A stretch of 51,349 bases of DNA from SZUA-365 sp034002405 (GCA_034002405.1 JAVFAS010000017.1:1-51349), one strand, 5' to 3'; shown: positions 1 to 9,043, counted from the stretch's first letter. Program-made: numbers and translations. The notes: generated from the letters alone by a model not told the origin.

Positions 1-1
1 G

Positions 2-730
2 GCGTGGGGACCACCCGCGCTGGCGCAGGAAGGGCGGGAGCTCGCCGAATTGATGGCACAGGCTCAGGCAGGCGACGGCAGCGCGGTCGCGAAACTGTTG
101 CCGTCGCTGAAGAAATCGCATCCGGACAAGGGTGGCGTGTTGTTTCTCGAGGCGCTGCTCGAGAGCGATGCCGAAGTTGCCCTGACGCTGTATCAACGTG
201 TCGCCGACGAATACCCGGAAAGCGCGTGGGCCGACGATGCACTCTATCGGCTTTCGCAGTACAGCTATGCCGTCGGTGCCTATCGCACGGCGCGCTCGTA
301 CACCGAACGCATCGCGAAGGAGCATCCGCGGTCACCCCTCCGTACCCGTGAACAGGGTACATCCGCGCCCGCGGCGGATGTCGCCGGCGCGGCAGCACCC
401 GCTCGCGGCCAGGGGAAATCGGAAAACCCGGGGAAAACGCCGACGCGGGAGTCAATGCCAGAGAAAAAGACCTCGAATTCCTCGTCCGCGCCGCGGTCCG
501 GCACCTATGCCGTGCAAGTCGGGGCCTTCGGCAGCAAGCCCGATGCACGGAAACTGGCCGATCAGCTGGCGGGCAAGGGCTATACCACCGTTCTCCGCGA
601 GAAAACCGTCGCGGGGAAGACGGTCTTCGCCGTCTGGATCGGGGTGTTCCCGGATTCCACCCGCGCGGGTGAATACGCCCGCAAACTGAAGCAGCAGCAG
701 AACATCGACGGTATCGTGGTACGACGCTGA
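2..730 (+). CDS. TPR-like/SPOR domain envelope protein, 5' partial
   Basis: The reading frame is open from the first bases of the window with no stop, so the gene begins upstream; TTG at 50 and ATG at 53 are probably internal. The first visible residues (AWGPPALAQ) resemble the end of a signal peptide. A short helical region follows with one or two TPR-like units (around AEVALTLYQRVADEYPES, then YRTARSYTERIAKEHP), then a low-complexity Ala/Pro/Lys/Ser linker, then a C-terminal SPOR domain encoded from about 503 to 727 (YAVQVGAF...VWIGVF...). SPOR domains bind denuded septal peptidoglycan, so a periplasmic or outer-membrane role in the cell envelope or division is inferred. It lies just upstream of a sigma-54 activator on the same strand. 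Confident for the SPOR domain; the exact function is unknown. Confidence 0.8.
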   Translation, partial: AWGPPALAQEGRELAELMAQAQAGDGSAVAKLLPSLKKSHPDKGGVLFLEALLESDAEVALTLYQRVADEYPESAWADDALYRLSQYSYAVGAYRTARSYTERIAKEHPRSPLRTREQGTSAPAADVAGAAAPARGQGKSENPGKTPTRESMPEKKTSNSSSAPRSGTYAVQVGAFGSKPDARKLADQLAGKGYTTVLREKTVAGKTVFAVWIGVFPDSTRAGEYARKLKQQQNIDGIVVRR

Positions 731-755
731 GCGGGCTGACGGCCTGCCCCTTCTC

Positions 756-1991
756 ATGATACCACATCCGATGACACCACACGGCAACGTAATTCTCGAT
801 GGTGGAGAACACGAAGAAATGAACGGAGTGACAAGCGGCGCCATGGGTATCGCTCCGGGCGATCGCCAGAGCTTTCAGCGACGCCACGGCATCATCGGGA
901 AGAGCACCGAGATCCGTGAGGTCGTCGATACCATCATGCAAGTGGCTCCGACGGACATCACCGTGCTCGTGACGGGGGAAAGCGGCACGGGCAAGGAAGT
1001 GATCGCGAAGGCCATCCACCACGCCAGCAAACGCGCGGCACGAAAATTCATTCCCGTCAACTGCGGCGCCATCCCCGAGGGCATCCTCGAAAGCGAGTTG
1101 TTCGGTCACGAAAAGGGGGCGTTCACCGGAGCGGTGGATTCCCGCAAGGGGTATTTCGAGATCGCCGACGGCGGAACGATTTTTCTCGATGAGATCGGCG
1201 ACACTCCGATTTCCACGCAGGTCAAGCTGCTTCGCGTGCTCGAGAGCGGCGAATTCATGCGCGTCGGGAGTTCCGAGCCGCGGGTGACCGACGTCCGCGT
1301 CATCGCCGCGACCAACAAGAATCTCGAGGAGGAAGTGCGCGCGCGGCGCTTCCGCCAGGATCTCTTTTTCCGTTTGCGCTCGGTCAACATCCGCATTCCG
1401 CCGCTCCGCAGCCGTCGCGGCGATATCCCCTTGCTGGTGGAGGAATTCCTCCGCGTCCTGGGCGAGAAAGACGGAGCGTCCCCGCGCAATGACATCCTGA
1501 TCACCGACGACGCCATGGCAGCGTTGATGCGGCACAGCTGGCCGGGGAACGTGCGTGAGCTGCGCAATGTCATCGAAAGCATCACCGTGCTCGCGCGCGG
1601 CAACGTCGTCGATGCCCATGTCGTGGCGAAGTATCTCCGTTATACCGAGGAGACCGTCGACGACCGCTCCTTGCCGATCCCGTTCGGCAAGGCACCCGAA
1701 CAGGCGGAGCGGGAGCTGCTGTTTCGTCTGCTGCTGGAGATCAAATCCGATATCAACGAACTGCGATCGATGATCGGCGATCTGCAGCATCGCACCCCGC
1801 TCTCGCTTCCTCCGGGGGACGGCAGGACGACCGGCACCGTGGATCTGGGCGAAATGACGTTGCGCGGGATGGAGGAGACGCTGATTTCCCACATGCTCGA
1901 GAAATTTCATGGAAACCGCCGGCTCGCGGCGGACGCACTGAATATCAGTGAGCGAACGCTCTACCGGAAAATCAAGGACTTCGGCCTGTGA
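756..1991 (+). CDS. Sigma-54-dependent transcriptional activator without sensor domain
   Basis: The 411-residue protein is an AAA+ enhancer-binding protein that remodels RNA polymerase holding sigma-54. Visible motifs are Walker A (GESGTGKE, about residues 73-80), the sigma-54-contacting GAFTGA loop (about 121-126), Walker B (GGTIFLDEIGD), and a C-terminal Fis-type helix-turn-helix (RRLAADALNISERTLYRK) ending at the stop. Only about 45 residues precede the AAA+ domain, too few for a receiver, PAS or GAF domain, so activity is probably set by expression or a partner protein. Starts at ATG 771, 822 or 843 are also possible. The stop overlaps the GTG start of the next gene (lptE-like), which suggests co-translation with envelope genes. 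The family call is certain; the target promoters are unknown. Confidence 0.93.
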   Translation: MIPHPMTPHGNVILDGGEHEEMNGVTSGAMGIAPGDRQSFQRRHGIIGKSTEIREVVDTIMQVAPTDITVLVTGESGTGKEVIAKAIHHASKRAARKFIPVNCGAIPEGILESELFGHEKGAFTGAVDSRKGYFEIADGGTIFLDEIGDTPISTQVKLLRVLESGEFMRVGSSEPRVTDVRVIAATNKNLEEEVRARRFRQDLFFRLRSVNIRIPPLRSRRGDIPLLVEEFLRVLGEKDGASPRNDILITDDAMAALMRHSWPGNVRELRNVIESITVLARGNVVDAHVVAKYLRYTEETVDDRSLPIPFGKAPEQAERELLFRLLLEIKSDINELRSMIGDLQHRTPLSLPPGDGRTTGTVDLGEMTLRGMEETLISHMLEKFHGNRRLAADALNISERTLYRKIKDFGL

Positions 1992-2515
1992 AGATCAACT
2001 TGCGTTCACTTTGGATTATCTTGTATCTTTGTCCTGTATTCCTCTGCGCCGCCGCGCTCGGGGGTTGCGCCTACTCGTTCACGGGCGCCTCGGTGCCGGC
2101 GCATTGGAAAACCATCGCCATCCCGTTGTTCGACGACGAAAGTAATTTCGGCCAGCCCTCGTTGCGCGAGGATCTGACCAATCGACTGATACAGAAATTC
2201 CAGCAGGACAACACCCTGCAGCTGGCCGACCGACAGTCGGCGAACGTCGAATTGAGAGGTGTCATCATCTCCATCATCGCGGATCAACCCATCGCTGTCG
2301 CCCAGGGTGCGCAGGCCTCGAAACTGCAAATCACCCTGCGGACACGAGTCACACTGATCGACCACACGACCAACAAGGAAATCTGGAACAAGGAATTTAC
2401 CGCCACGGGCGATTACGCGGCCGCGTCGGGTCCGGACGGCCGTCGGCAAGGACTCGAGACGGCCACGGAAAACATGACCGATGACCTCTTGCTGGAAACG
2501 GTCTCCGCGTGGTAA
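1988..2515 (+). CDS. lptE: LptE-like LPS-assembly lipoprotein
   Basis: A 175-residue protein with an N-terminal hydrophobic signal and a lipobox (LGGC, Cys27) followed by AYSFTGASVPAHWKTIAIPLF, the usual opening of the Bacteroidota/Chlorobi LptE family. In that family the lipoprotein plugs the LptD barrel and delivers lipopolysaccharide to the outer leaflet of the outer membrane. The rest (LREDLTNRLIQKFQQDNTLQL, then alternating beta strands such as KLQITLRTRVTLID) fits the LptE alpha/beta fold. It starts with GTG overlapping the TGA of the sigma-54 activator and is followed 39 bp later by a glycosyltransferase, so an envelope operon is likely. LptE is poorly conserved in sequence, so the call rests on the lipobox, length and start pattern. 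Confidence 0.75.
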   Translation: MKINLRSLWIILYLCPVFLCAAALGGCAYSFTGASVPAHWKTIAIPLFDDESNFGQPSLREDLTNRLIQKFQQDNTLQLADRQSANVELRGVIISIIADQPIAVAQGAQASKLQITLRTRVTLIDHTTNKEIWNKEFTATGDYAAASGPDGRRQGLETATENMTDDLLLETVSAW

Positions 2516-2554
2516 TTTTGTTTTTCATTCACTCTCCGAGGTGAAACCTTTATT

Positions 2555-4018
2555 ATGGAAGATTTTATACTGGGTGCATACGTATTCTCGCTGAGCATCC
2601 TGTTCTTGTTCGGATCACACGGCTTCGTGATGATCTACTACTACTTCAAGAACAAGGACAAGAAGCCCGTCGGGAAGACGACGCTGGACGACAAGCCCAT
2701 GGTGACCGTCCAGCTCCCGGTGTACAACGAGTTGTATGTCGTGGAGCGGCTCATCGATGCCGTCTGCGCCCTCGATTATCCCAAGGACAGGCTCGAGATC
2801 CAGGTGCTCGATGATTCAACCGACGAGACCGTCGACGTCGTGGCCGCCATTGTTGCCGCACGGCGCGAGGACGGCTTCGACATCGTGCAGATTCGCCGTG
2901 AGAATCGTGTCGGCTTCAAGGCCGGGGCCCTCCGCTACGGGATGGATTTCGCCAAGGGCGAATTCCTCGCAATCTTCGACGCCGATTTTGTTCCCCGCCC
3001 CGGTTTCCTCAACGAGACGCTCCGGCACTTCACCAGCGAGCGGATCGGCATGGTCCAGACGCGGTGGGAACACCTCAACAACGAATTCTCCCTGCTCACC
3101 CGTGCGCAGGGCATCGCACTCGACGGTCATTTCGTGATCGAACAGCAGGTGCGCAACAAGTCCGGTTTCTTCATCAATTTCAACGGCACGGCCGGTGTGT
3201 GGCGCCGCTCGTGCATCGAGGACGCAGGCAACTGGGAAGCCGACACGCTGACCGAGGACCTCGACCTGAGCTATCGTGCCCAGCTCCGCGGATGGAGATT
3301 TGTCTATCTCAACGACGTGACCTCGCCGGCCGAGCTTCCCTCGGAAATCAATGCGCTCAAGTCACAGCAGTTCCGCTGGACGAAAGGCGCGATCGAAACC
3401 GCGCGGAAAATCCTCCCGCGCGTCTGGAAGGCGAAGCTGCCCTTCCGCGTCAAGATCCAATCCACGTTTCACCTGACCAACAATCTTGTTTTCCCGTTCA
3501 TTCTTCTGACGGGCATTCTCAATGTGCCCCTGGTCTTCATCAAACACGCGGGCCGGCACGAGACCTTCTTCGCGTTCATGTCGGTGTTCGTCCTGGCCTT
3601 CGTCAGTTCCTTCCTCTTCTACCTGTACTCGCAGAAGGATGTGTATCTCGACTGGAAAAAGCGGATTTTTCTTTTTCCGCTCTTCATGTCGGGGAGCATG
3701 GGACTGTCGGTGAACAACTCGCGCGCGGTGATCGAGGGGCTGCTCAACCGGAAGAGTGCGTTCATCCGCACACCGAAATTCCGGATCGAGACGGAGAAGG
3801 ACACGTGGAAGGACAAGAAGTACCGTGCCGCCAGCAGGAAAATCTCCCTTGCCGTGATTTTCGAACTTGTGCTTGCGCTGTACTGTCTCGTCGGCGTCGT
3901 GGCGTCGATCTGGTTTCTCGAAATCGCCGCGTTGCCGTTCCAGTTGCTCTTTTTCTGCGGCTTCGGTATCGTCGGGTTCCTCTCGATTCGCCATGCCATC
4001 AATCCCGGTGGCGCCTGA
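2555..4018 (+). CDS. Processive family 2 glycosyltransferase (cellulose synthase-like)
   Basis: A 487-residue integral membrane GT2. An N-terminal transmembrane helix is followed by a cytosolic GT-A domain with the substrate-binding Asp pair (VLDDS, Asp86-87), the metal-binding DAD (about 142-144), TED (233-235) and QQFRW (271-275). This D,D,D,QxxRW set marks processive enzymes such as cellulose, mannan and hyaluronan synthases. At least three further hydrophobic helices follow (around LVFPFILLTGILNVPLVFI, FVLAFVSSFLFYLY and the C-terminus). It has an SD-like GAGGTG upstream of ATG 2555 and lies after lptE, so an envelope or extracellular polysaccharide is the likely product. The sugar donor and polymer cannot be told from sequence; resemblance to glucomannan-synthase-like proteins is an inference. 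Confidence 0.88.
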   Translation: MEDFILGAYVFSLSILFLFGSHGFVMIYYYFKNKDKKPVGKTTLDDKPMVTVQLPVYNELYVVERLIDAVCALDYPKDRLEIQVLDDSTDETVDVVAAIVAARREDGFDIVQIRRENRVGFKAGALRYGMDFAKGEFLAIFDADFVPRPGFLNETLRHFTSERIGMVQTRWEHLNNEFSLLTRAQGIALDGHFVIEQQVRNKSGFFINFNGTAGVWRRSCIEDAGNWEADTLTEDLDLSYRAQLRGWRFVYLNDVTSPAELPSEINALKSQQFRWTKGAIETARKILPRVWKAKLPFRVKIQSTFHLTNNLVFPFILLTGILNVPLVFIKHAGRHETFFAFMSVFVLAFVSSFLFYLYSQKDVYLDWKKRIFLFPLFMSGSMGLSVNNSRAVIEGLLNRKSAFIRTPKFRIETEKDTWKDKKYRAASRKISLAVIFELVLALYCLVGVVASIWFLEIAALPFQLLFFCGFGIVGFLSIRHAINPGGA

Positions 4019-4079
4019 CCCGTTCCGCGATCGCCGCATCGCGTGAAGACTTGACATCACGCCGAACATTTCTGATCTT

Positions 4080-4121
4080 GAATTCGCCACGGAGGCTCAC
4101 GCCGATGTGGCGAATTCTTTT
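4080..4121 (+). terminator. Rho-independent terminator after the glycosyltransferase
   Basis: A perfect 11-bp inverted repeat, GAATTCGCCAC at 4080-4090 and GTGGCGAATTC at 4107-4117, with a 16-nt loop, is followed directly by TTTTCCC. It lies 61 bp after the glycosyltransferase stop and 26 bp before the next start. Terminator is the simplest reading; a hairpin in the 5' leader of the TPR gene is the alternative, because a TTGACA-like hexamer lies upstream at about 4054. Confidence 0.65.
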
Positions 4122-4147
4122 CCCTGCATCAAGCGACCGTACCGTCC

Positions 4148-4933
4148 ATGTTCGATGATATCGCCGCCCTCGAGCGCCATCTGGCCGCCCATCCCGCCTC
4201 GCCGCTGTTCGCGCGCCTGGCGTCGCTGTATATCGAGGGCGATCGTCCCGCACAGGCGCTTAAACTCTGCCTGCAGGGACTTCGACGTCATCCGGATTAT
4301 CCCACCGGCCTGCTGATGACCGCCCGCGCGCAGATCATGCTGCGGCAATACACCGACGCGCGGCAGACCCTGCAGCTTCTGCTTCGCATCCTTCCATCGA
4401 GCGGAGCCGCACGACAGCTGCTCACGCGCATGACCGAGCTGGAACTCGAGTATCCTCCCTACGCCGCATCGGCGGGCGCCGCTGTCGCGCGGCAGGATAT
4501 GGCGAGGACATCCGTACCGGATCGGCGGCAGCAGTGGAGCCATCAGGACGACATTCTTCCCGGTATCGAACGGTTCGCACCCACGCGTCTGAAATCAGAC
4601 GACCTCGTACCGACGGAGACCGATCGGCGCGATACGGCCGTGCTGGATATCGCCGCGCTCGCACTCCGTCTGGAAGGCGCGAAAATCCCTTCCCTGCCCG
4701 CGGAGAGCGAGATCATCGAGGAGGCGGGCGGCGACGGGACCATCGAGGCCGTCGATCTCGAGTCGCGGCCGGTTACGGAAACGCTGATCTCGATTTACGA
4801 GCAGCAAGGGCGGCTTCTCGAGGCACTGGATGGTTACGAGCGCCTCCGCGAGCTTTTCCCCGATCGTCAGGAGCATTTCGACGAGAAAGTGCGTGCGCTC
4901 CAGCAACGCATACAACGCGAGCAATCGCAATAA
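4148..4933 (+). CDS. Tetratricopeptide-repeat protein
   Basis: A 261-residue protein without signal peptide or membrane helix, so probably cytoplasmic. The N-terminal 100 residues hold about three TPR-like helix pairs (ARLASLYIEGDRPAQALKLC; GLLMTARAQIMLRQYTDA; further LLLRILP). A variable, charged middle region follows, then another TPR-like pair near the C-terminus (LISIYEQQGRLLEALDGYERL). TPRs form protein-protein interaction scaffolds. It starts at ATG 4148 after a hairpin and is followed 15 bp later by an isochorismatase-fold gene, which suggests co-transcription but no obvious shared function. No specific role can be assigned. Confidence 0.7.
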   Translation: MFDDIAALERHLAAHPASPLFARLASLYIEGDRPAQALKLCLQGLRRHPDYPTGLLMTARAQIMLRQYTDARQTLQLLLRILPSSGAARQLLTRMTELELEYPPYAASAGAAVARQDMARTSVPDRRQQWSHQDDILPGIERFAPTRLKSDDLVPTETDRRDTAVLDIAALALRLEGAKIPSLPAESEIIEEAGGDGTIEAVDLESRPVTETLISIYEQQGRLLEALDGYERLRELFPDRQEHFDEKVRALQQRIQREQSQ

Positions 4934-4948
4934 TCCCGGAGTACCATC

Positions 4949-5488
4949 ATGCCCACACCAAACCACAGCCTCTTGCTGGTGATCGACGTTCAGGGACGCC
5001 TGGCCGACTTGGTCTGGCGTGCGGACATCATCCAGAACAACATCCGCATCTTGCTCGAGGGGATGAACGTTCTGGACGTTCCCGTCGTGGCGACCGAGCA
5101 GTATCCCAAGGGACTCGGACCGACGGTGCCACCGATCGCCGCGCTGCTCGGTGACGCCGCGCCGATTGAAAAAAACACCTTCAGCTGCTGCGGGGAATTC
5201 GCGTTCGAAACGAAACTGGTGGAATTGCACAAAACGGAGATCATTGTCTGTGGCATCGAGACGCATGTGTGCGTGTATCAGACCGTGCGTGATTTGATCG
5301 GCCTCGGATATACCGTGCATCTCGTCACGGATGCGGTCTCGAGCAGGACCGAGGAGAATTGGAAACTGGGGGTCGAAGTCTGTACCGCGCTCGGTGCGAA
5401 ACGCACCAGCACGGAGATGCTCCTGTTTGAAATGCTGGAACGTGCGGGGACGGACCAGTTCAAGGCGATCTCGAAGCTTGTGAAATAG
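4949..5488 (+). CDS. Isochorismatase-fold cysteine hydrolase
   Basis: A 179-residue member of the isochorismatase/nicotinamidase superfamily with the full catalytic triad visible: Asp13 in VIDVQ, Lys75 in APIEKNTFS, and Cys108 in ETHVCVYQT. The non-prolyl cis-peptide region (CGIETHVCV) is intact. It starts at ATG 4949, preceded by GGAG, 15 bp after the TPR gene. The size and motifs match the small YcaC/hydrolase subgroup rather than full nicotinamidase or isochorismatase. The substrate is unknown; amide or imide hydrolysis is the general chemistry of the fold. A strong hairpin follows the gene and closes the plus-strand block. Confidence 0.9.
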   Translation: MPTPNHSLLLVIDVQGRLADLVWRADIIQNNIRILLEGMNVLDVPVVATEQYPKGLGPTVPPIAALLGDAAPIEKNTFSCCGEFAFETKLVELHKTEIIVCGIETHVCVYQTVRDLIGLGYTVHLVTDAVSSRTEENWKLGVEVCTALGAKRTSTEMLLFEMLERAGTDQFKAISKLVK

Positions 5489-5520
5489 GGGTGCGACCAT
5501 CGCCGAGCATGGATGAAACA

Positions 5521-5556
5521 AAAGCGGGCGGTCGCATGCGCGACCGCCCGCTTTCG
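5521..5556. terminator. Bidirectional Rho-independent terminator
   Basis: A long GC-rich inverted repeat, AAAGCGGGCGGTCGC at 5521-5535 paired with GCGACCGCCCGCTTT at 5540-5554 around a 4-nt loop, is flanked by A-rich sequence on one side and T-rich sequence on the other. It sits between the convergent isochorismatase-fold gene (+) and the M16 peptidase gene (-), so it can end both transcripts. Confidence 0.9.
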
Positions 5557-5571
5557 TTTCCAAACGAACGA

Positions 5572-7689
5572 CTATTGTTTCGGGGAGAATTGCTCGTCCG
5601 CCACATCGACATTGTGAGTGTAGGACGTGATGGTCATCTTCATCGTCATGCCGGGATTCTCGACGGTCATCGCATGCGGCAACATGATGCCGTCGACGGG
5701 ACGATAGTCACCCACGGTCGTCGTGCTGACCACCGGACCTTGCGGCGTCTCGCTGCTTTCCGATTTTCCGACAAGCAGATAATTCGAGGCATCGATATAG
5801 AGTTCATCGTTCCCGTGTTTCTTCTTGATGTCGAGCACGTAGACGACGGTGCCATTCATGTCCTTCTTGGCGGTGACGGTCGGGACAAAGCCGAGTTCCT
5901 TCCAGTACAGCAGGCCATTGAAGCGGTCCTCTTCGAGGGTTTGCGCGAGTTCGTCGCCGGTGATCTCCACGGTCTGCTGCATGGGCTGTCGCTGCCAGGC
6001 CTGCTCGCCGTTGACCCACTCCTCGACTTCCATGATCTGCGGGCCACCGCCCATGTCGACCGCGAAGGTCAGCAGCTGGTATCTTTTATTCGGAGCCTTG
6101 CCGATCTGCTTCATCGTCCCCTCCGCCGATGCGGGGCCAAACGACATGGTGACATTTCCTTCGGTGATGCGGGTCGTGGTTTTCTCCAGCACGGCCCGTC
6201 CGCCCATTGCCGTGATGTATTTCTCGAGCAGGGTGGGGCCGTCGATATCGACCGCATACGATGTGGTCGCGGCGACTGGATTCATGTCGGTGTCATACAT
6301 GTGAACGTCGCCCAGGGCGGACAGCGGTTCGCGAATGACGCTCGCGTCACCGACCGCGAGCAGGGCGATGTTCTCGGGAGTGAAATACGTGCGTGCCGTG
6401 CGCTGCAGGTCGGCCGGCGTGAGCTTCATGATATTGGAGACGTATGTCCGGTAATAATCCTTGGGGAGGCCGTAGAGGTCGATGTTCTGGACCATGGTCG
6501 CCACCGTCGACGGGTTCTCCAGCCCCAGCAGGAAGCGTCCGGCGGCGTATTGTTTGTGCATGTCGAGCGTTTCTCCGTCCACTGCCTCGTTCCGCATGCG
6601 CTCCATTTCGAGCAGGATCTGTGTGAATGCCGAATCGGTGGCGATGCGGCGAACATCGGCCGATGCGGCCCAGACGCCCGCGCTGCGACGCGCTTCGAAC
6701 GAACTGTATGCACCATAGGTGAATCCATGTTTCTCGCGGAGATTGGCGAAGAGGCGGCCGGAGAAGCCGCCCCCGATGATGGAATTCATCAGCGTGGCCG
6801 AGAGGTAATCCGCGTCACGGCGCTCGATGCCGGTGACCATGGCGGTGATGGACGTCTGCGACTGCGTCTTGCCGAGATCCACCAGATGCACCGTGCGTCC
6901 GTTGATCGGCCGTGGCTTCGGAAAGGTATTGGTGGGGAGCGTTCCCTTCTTCCACCTGCCGAAGTACTTTTTCACCACTGGAAGGATTTCCTTGGGTGTC
7001 ACATCGCCGACGATCGCGAGCGAGGCATTGTTCGGGATGAAGTAGGTCTTGTGGAATTGCACCAGCGCCTCGCGCGTCGTGCGTTCCACATCCTCCTCCG
7101 TGCCGAAATTCGCGTACGGATGCGGCGCGTAGCCGACAGTGAGTTTCAGACGCTCCATCACCTCATCCGGACTGCGCTTGACCGTCTGGAGTCCGGAGAG
7201 AGACTGCTTTTTCAGCTTGTCGAGTTCCTCTTGCGGAAATGTCGGGTTGTACAGCGCATCGGTCATCAGAGTCAGCAGCTTGTCCATGTGCTTTTTCAAT
7301 CCCGATCCGCTGACCGACATCTGGTCATCGGCCGCGGCGGCGCCGATACTCAGGCCGAGTTGATCCTCTTCCCGTGCGAACGCGAGCATGTCGCGAGTGG
7401 TGGTGCCTGAGGTCAGCAGGTCGGTTACCGCGTTGGCGATTCCGGATACCTCGCCGTCGTATTCCGATCCGGATTTCACCAGCAGGCGGAACGTGACGAC
7501 CGGCTGGGCATGATTGGAGATGATGAAGACTTTCAGACCATTGTCGAGTGTCGTTTCATGAAATTCCGGAAACGAGACCTTCGGCGCGGGACCCGGCGCG
7601 GGTTTTTTCGACCGGTCGATTTGCGCGTGCGCCGATGCTCCGACGAAAAGCAGGAGCGCGAGCAGCGTGAAGAAACGAAGCGATTTCAT
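5572..7689 (-). CDS. M16 family peptidase homologue, catalytically inactive partner
   Basis: A 705-residue exported protein with a signal peptide (ends ASAHAQ, residue 23). Two M16 (pitrilysin/insulinase) modules span roughly residues 40-480. At the place of the zinc motif HxxEH it has NAVTD (residues 86-90), so metal binding and catalysis are lost. It keeps the second-subunit motif with conserved Arg and Tyr (SGRLFANLREKHGFTYGAY) that positions substrate in the active partner. The last 200 residues form an extra beta-rich domain (from about TLLEKYITAMGG), similar in style to outer-membrane lipoprotein-sorting or DUF4292 proteins. The active subunit is encoded 28 bp upstream on the same strand, so the two probably form a periplasmic heterodimer. 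The inactivity is seen in sequence; the heterodimer is inferred from the family. Confidence 0.9.
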   Translation of the reverse strand: MKSLRFFTLLALLLFVGASAHAQIDRSKKPAPGPAPKVSFPEFHETTLDNGLKVFIISNHAQPVVTFRLLVKSGSEYDGEVSGIANAVTDLLTSGTTTRDMLAFAREEDQLGLSIGAAAADDQMSVSGSGLKKHMDKLLTLMTDALYNPTFPQEELDKLKKQSLSGLQTVKRSPDEVMERLKLTVGYAPHPYANFGTEEDVERTTREALVQFHKTYFIPNNASLAIVGDVTPKEILPVVKKYFGRWKKGTLPTNTFPKPRPINGRTVHLVDLGKTQSQTSITAMVTGIERRDADYLSATLMNSIIGGGFSGRLFANLREKHGFTYGAYSSFEARRSAGVWAASADVRRIATDSAFTQILLEMERMRNEAVDGETLDMHKQYAAGRFLLGLENPSTVATMVQNIDLYGLPKDYYRTYVSNIMKLTPADLQRTARTYFTPENIALLAVGDASVIREPLSALGDVHMYDTDMNPVAATTSYAVDIDGPTLLEKYITAMGGRAVLEKTTTRITEGNVTMSFGPASAEGTMKQIGKAPNKRYQLLTFAVDMGGGPQIMEVEEWVNGEQAWQRQPMQQTVEITGDELAQTLEEDRFNGLLYWKELGFVPTVTAKKDMNGTVVYVLDIKKKHGNDELYIDASNYLLVGKSESSETPQGPVVSTTTVGDYRPVDGIMLPHAMTVENPGMTMKMTITSYTHNVDVADEQFSPKQ

Positions 7690-7717
7690 TGTCTACATTC
7701 CTGTGTTTCGTGGAGAA

Positions 7718-9043
7718 TCAGCTTTTTTTATCCATGACGACATACTTGATGACGTTCCGGCGTTCGGGCGCGAGATACGTTTTCGCGACGCGCTGGATAT
7801 CCTCGCGCGTCACCGCCATGTAGCGCTCGAGTTCCTTGTTCACCCGGCCGGTTTCGCCGTAGAACAGGGATGACTGCGCCAGCCGCCGCAGCTTGCCGTC
7901 GAGCGAAAGAAGACTGCTGGTAAACTGCGCCTCGGTGGCATTGCGCACCTTGGCGAACTCCTCCTCGGTGATGCCTTCGCTGCGGACTTTCTCGATTTCA
8001 TCGGCGATGGCGTTGGCGATGGCGTCGAATTCCACTCCCTGATTGGCGATGGCGATGAAGGCGAACATGCCGGCCTGATCGAGCGGCATGCCGAACGCCG
8101 AGGCCTGGATCGCGAGCTGCTCCTTGTCCACCACTCGCTGGTACAGACGCGAACTCTTGCCGTTGGAAAGCACGTCCGACAGCATCGATAATGCGTAGGC
8201 GTCGGGATTGCGGTAATCGACGGTGACGTAGGTTTCCAGATAGGCAGGCAGCGGCGTGACCTCTTCCTCGACAATCACGGTGCGCGCTTCCGTCTGCTCG
8301 GGAATGACTACCTCGCGCCGATCGGGATCCACGCCGCGGGGAATCGAGCCGAAATAATCCTGAATCCACTTTTTGGTCTGTCGTACGTCGAGATCACCGC
8401 CCACGACGAGGCAAGCGTTATTCGGCAGGTAATAGCGGTCGTGGAACTGGCGGAATTCCTCGATCGACGCGCTGTTGATGTCCTGCGCGATACCGATCGG
8501 CATCCATTCGTAGGGGGTGCCCTTGAAGGTGGTCTTGAAGAGATTGTCACCGATCGTTCCGTACGGACGGCCTTCGTAGCGCTGCTTGAGCTCCTCCTTG
8601 ACGACCTTGCGCTGCGTTTCCACGCCGAGTGAGTCGATGACAAGATGCATCATGCGCTCGGACTCGATCCACAGCGCGAGTTCAAGCTGGTTGATGGGCA
8701 CCTTGAAAAAATAATCGGTCTGGTCGAAGCTCGTCGATGCGTTGAGCTGGCCGCCCGCGGCGGTGACCAGCTTGTCGATTTGACCGCGATTGATGTTCTT
8801 GGTGCCTTCGAACATCAGATGTTCGAAGAAATGCGCGAAGCCGGTGCGGCCTTCGACCTCGTCCTTCGAGCCGATGCGGTAGAGCACGTACGTCATCGCG
8901 GTCGGTGCGGTGCGGTCGATATGCAGGATCACGGTCAGGCCGTTGTCGAGTTTGTATTCCTCGTACGTAATCGGCTTGAAGCTCTGTGCCTGCAGTCCGG
9001 CCGCCAGCATGAGCAGGACCGGAATGATCATCCATCGTTTCAT
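7718..9043 (-). CDS. M16 family zinc metallopeptidase, active subunit
   Basis: A 441-residue exported protein with a signal peptide (AAGLQAQ, cleavage about residue 20). The inverted zinc motif HFFEH is at residues 71-75 (context GFAHFFEHLMFEGT), and the downstream helix with the third zinc ligand is present (ETQRKVVKEEL). The usual M16 N- and C-terminal halves follow. It is the first gene of a two-gene minus-strand operon with the inactive M16 protein. In this family such pairs degrade peptides in the periplasm inside a closed chamber. Its ATG at 9043 has a GAGG sequence just upstream. The substrate is unknown. Confidence 0.94.
   Translation of the reverse strand: MKRWMIIPVLLMLAAGLQAQSFKPITYEEYKLDNGLTVILHIDRTAPTAMTYVLYRIGSKDEVEGRTGFAHFFEHLMFEGTKNINRGQIDKLVTAAGGQLNASTSFDQTDYFFKVPINQLELALWIESERMMHLVIDSLGVETQRKVVKEELKQRYEGRPYGTIGDNLFKTTFKGTPYEWMPIGIAQDINSASIEEFRQFHDRYYLPNNACLVVGGDLDVRQTKKWIQDYFGSIPRGVDPDRREVVIPEQTEARTVIVEEEVTPLPAYLETYVTVDYRNPDAYALSMLSDVLSNGKSSRLYQRVVDKEQLAIQASAFGMPLDQAGMFAFIAIANQGVEFDAIANAIADEIEKVRSEGITEEEFAKVRNATEAQFTSSLLSLDGKLRRLAQSSLFYGETGRVNKELERYMAVTREDIQRVAKTYLAPERRNVIKYVVMDKKS

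Noticed and set aside
5491..7410. Long plus-strand open frame across the M16 genes
   Set aside because: Arg/His/Gly-rich shadow frame opposite a gene with signal peptide and M16 motifs.
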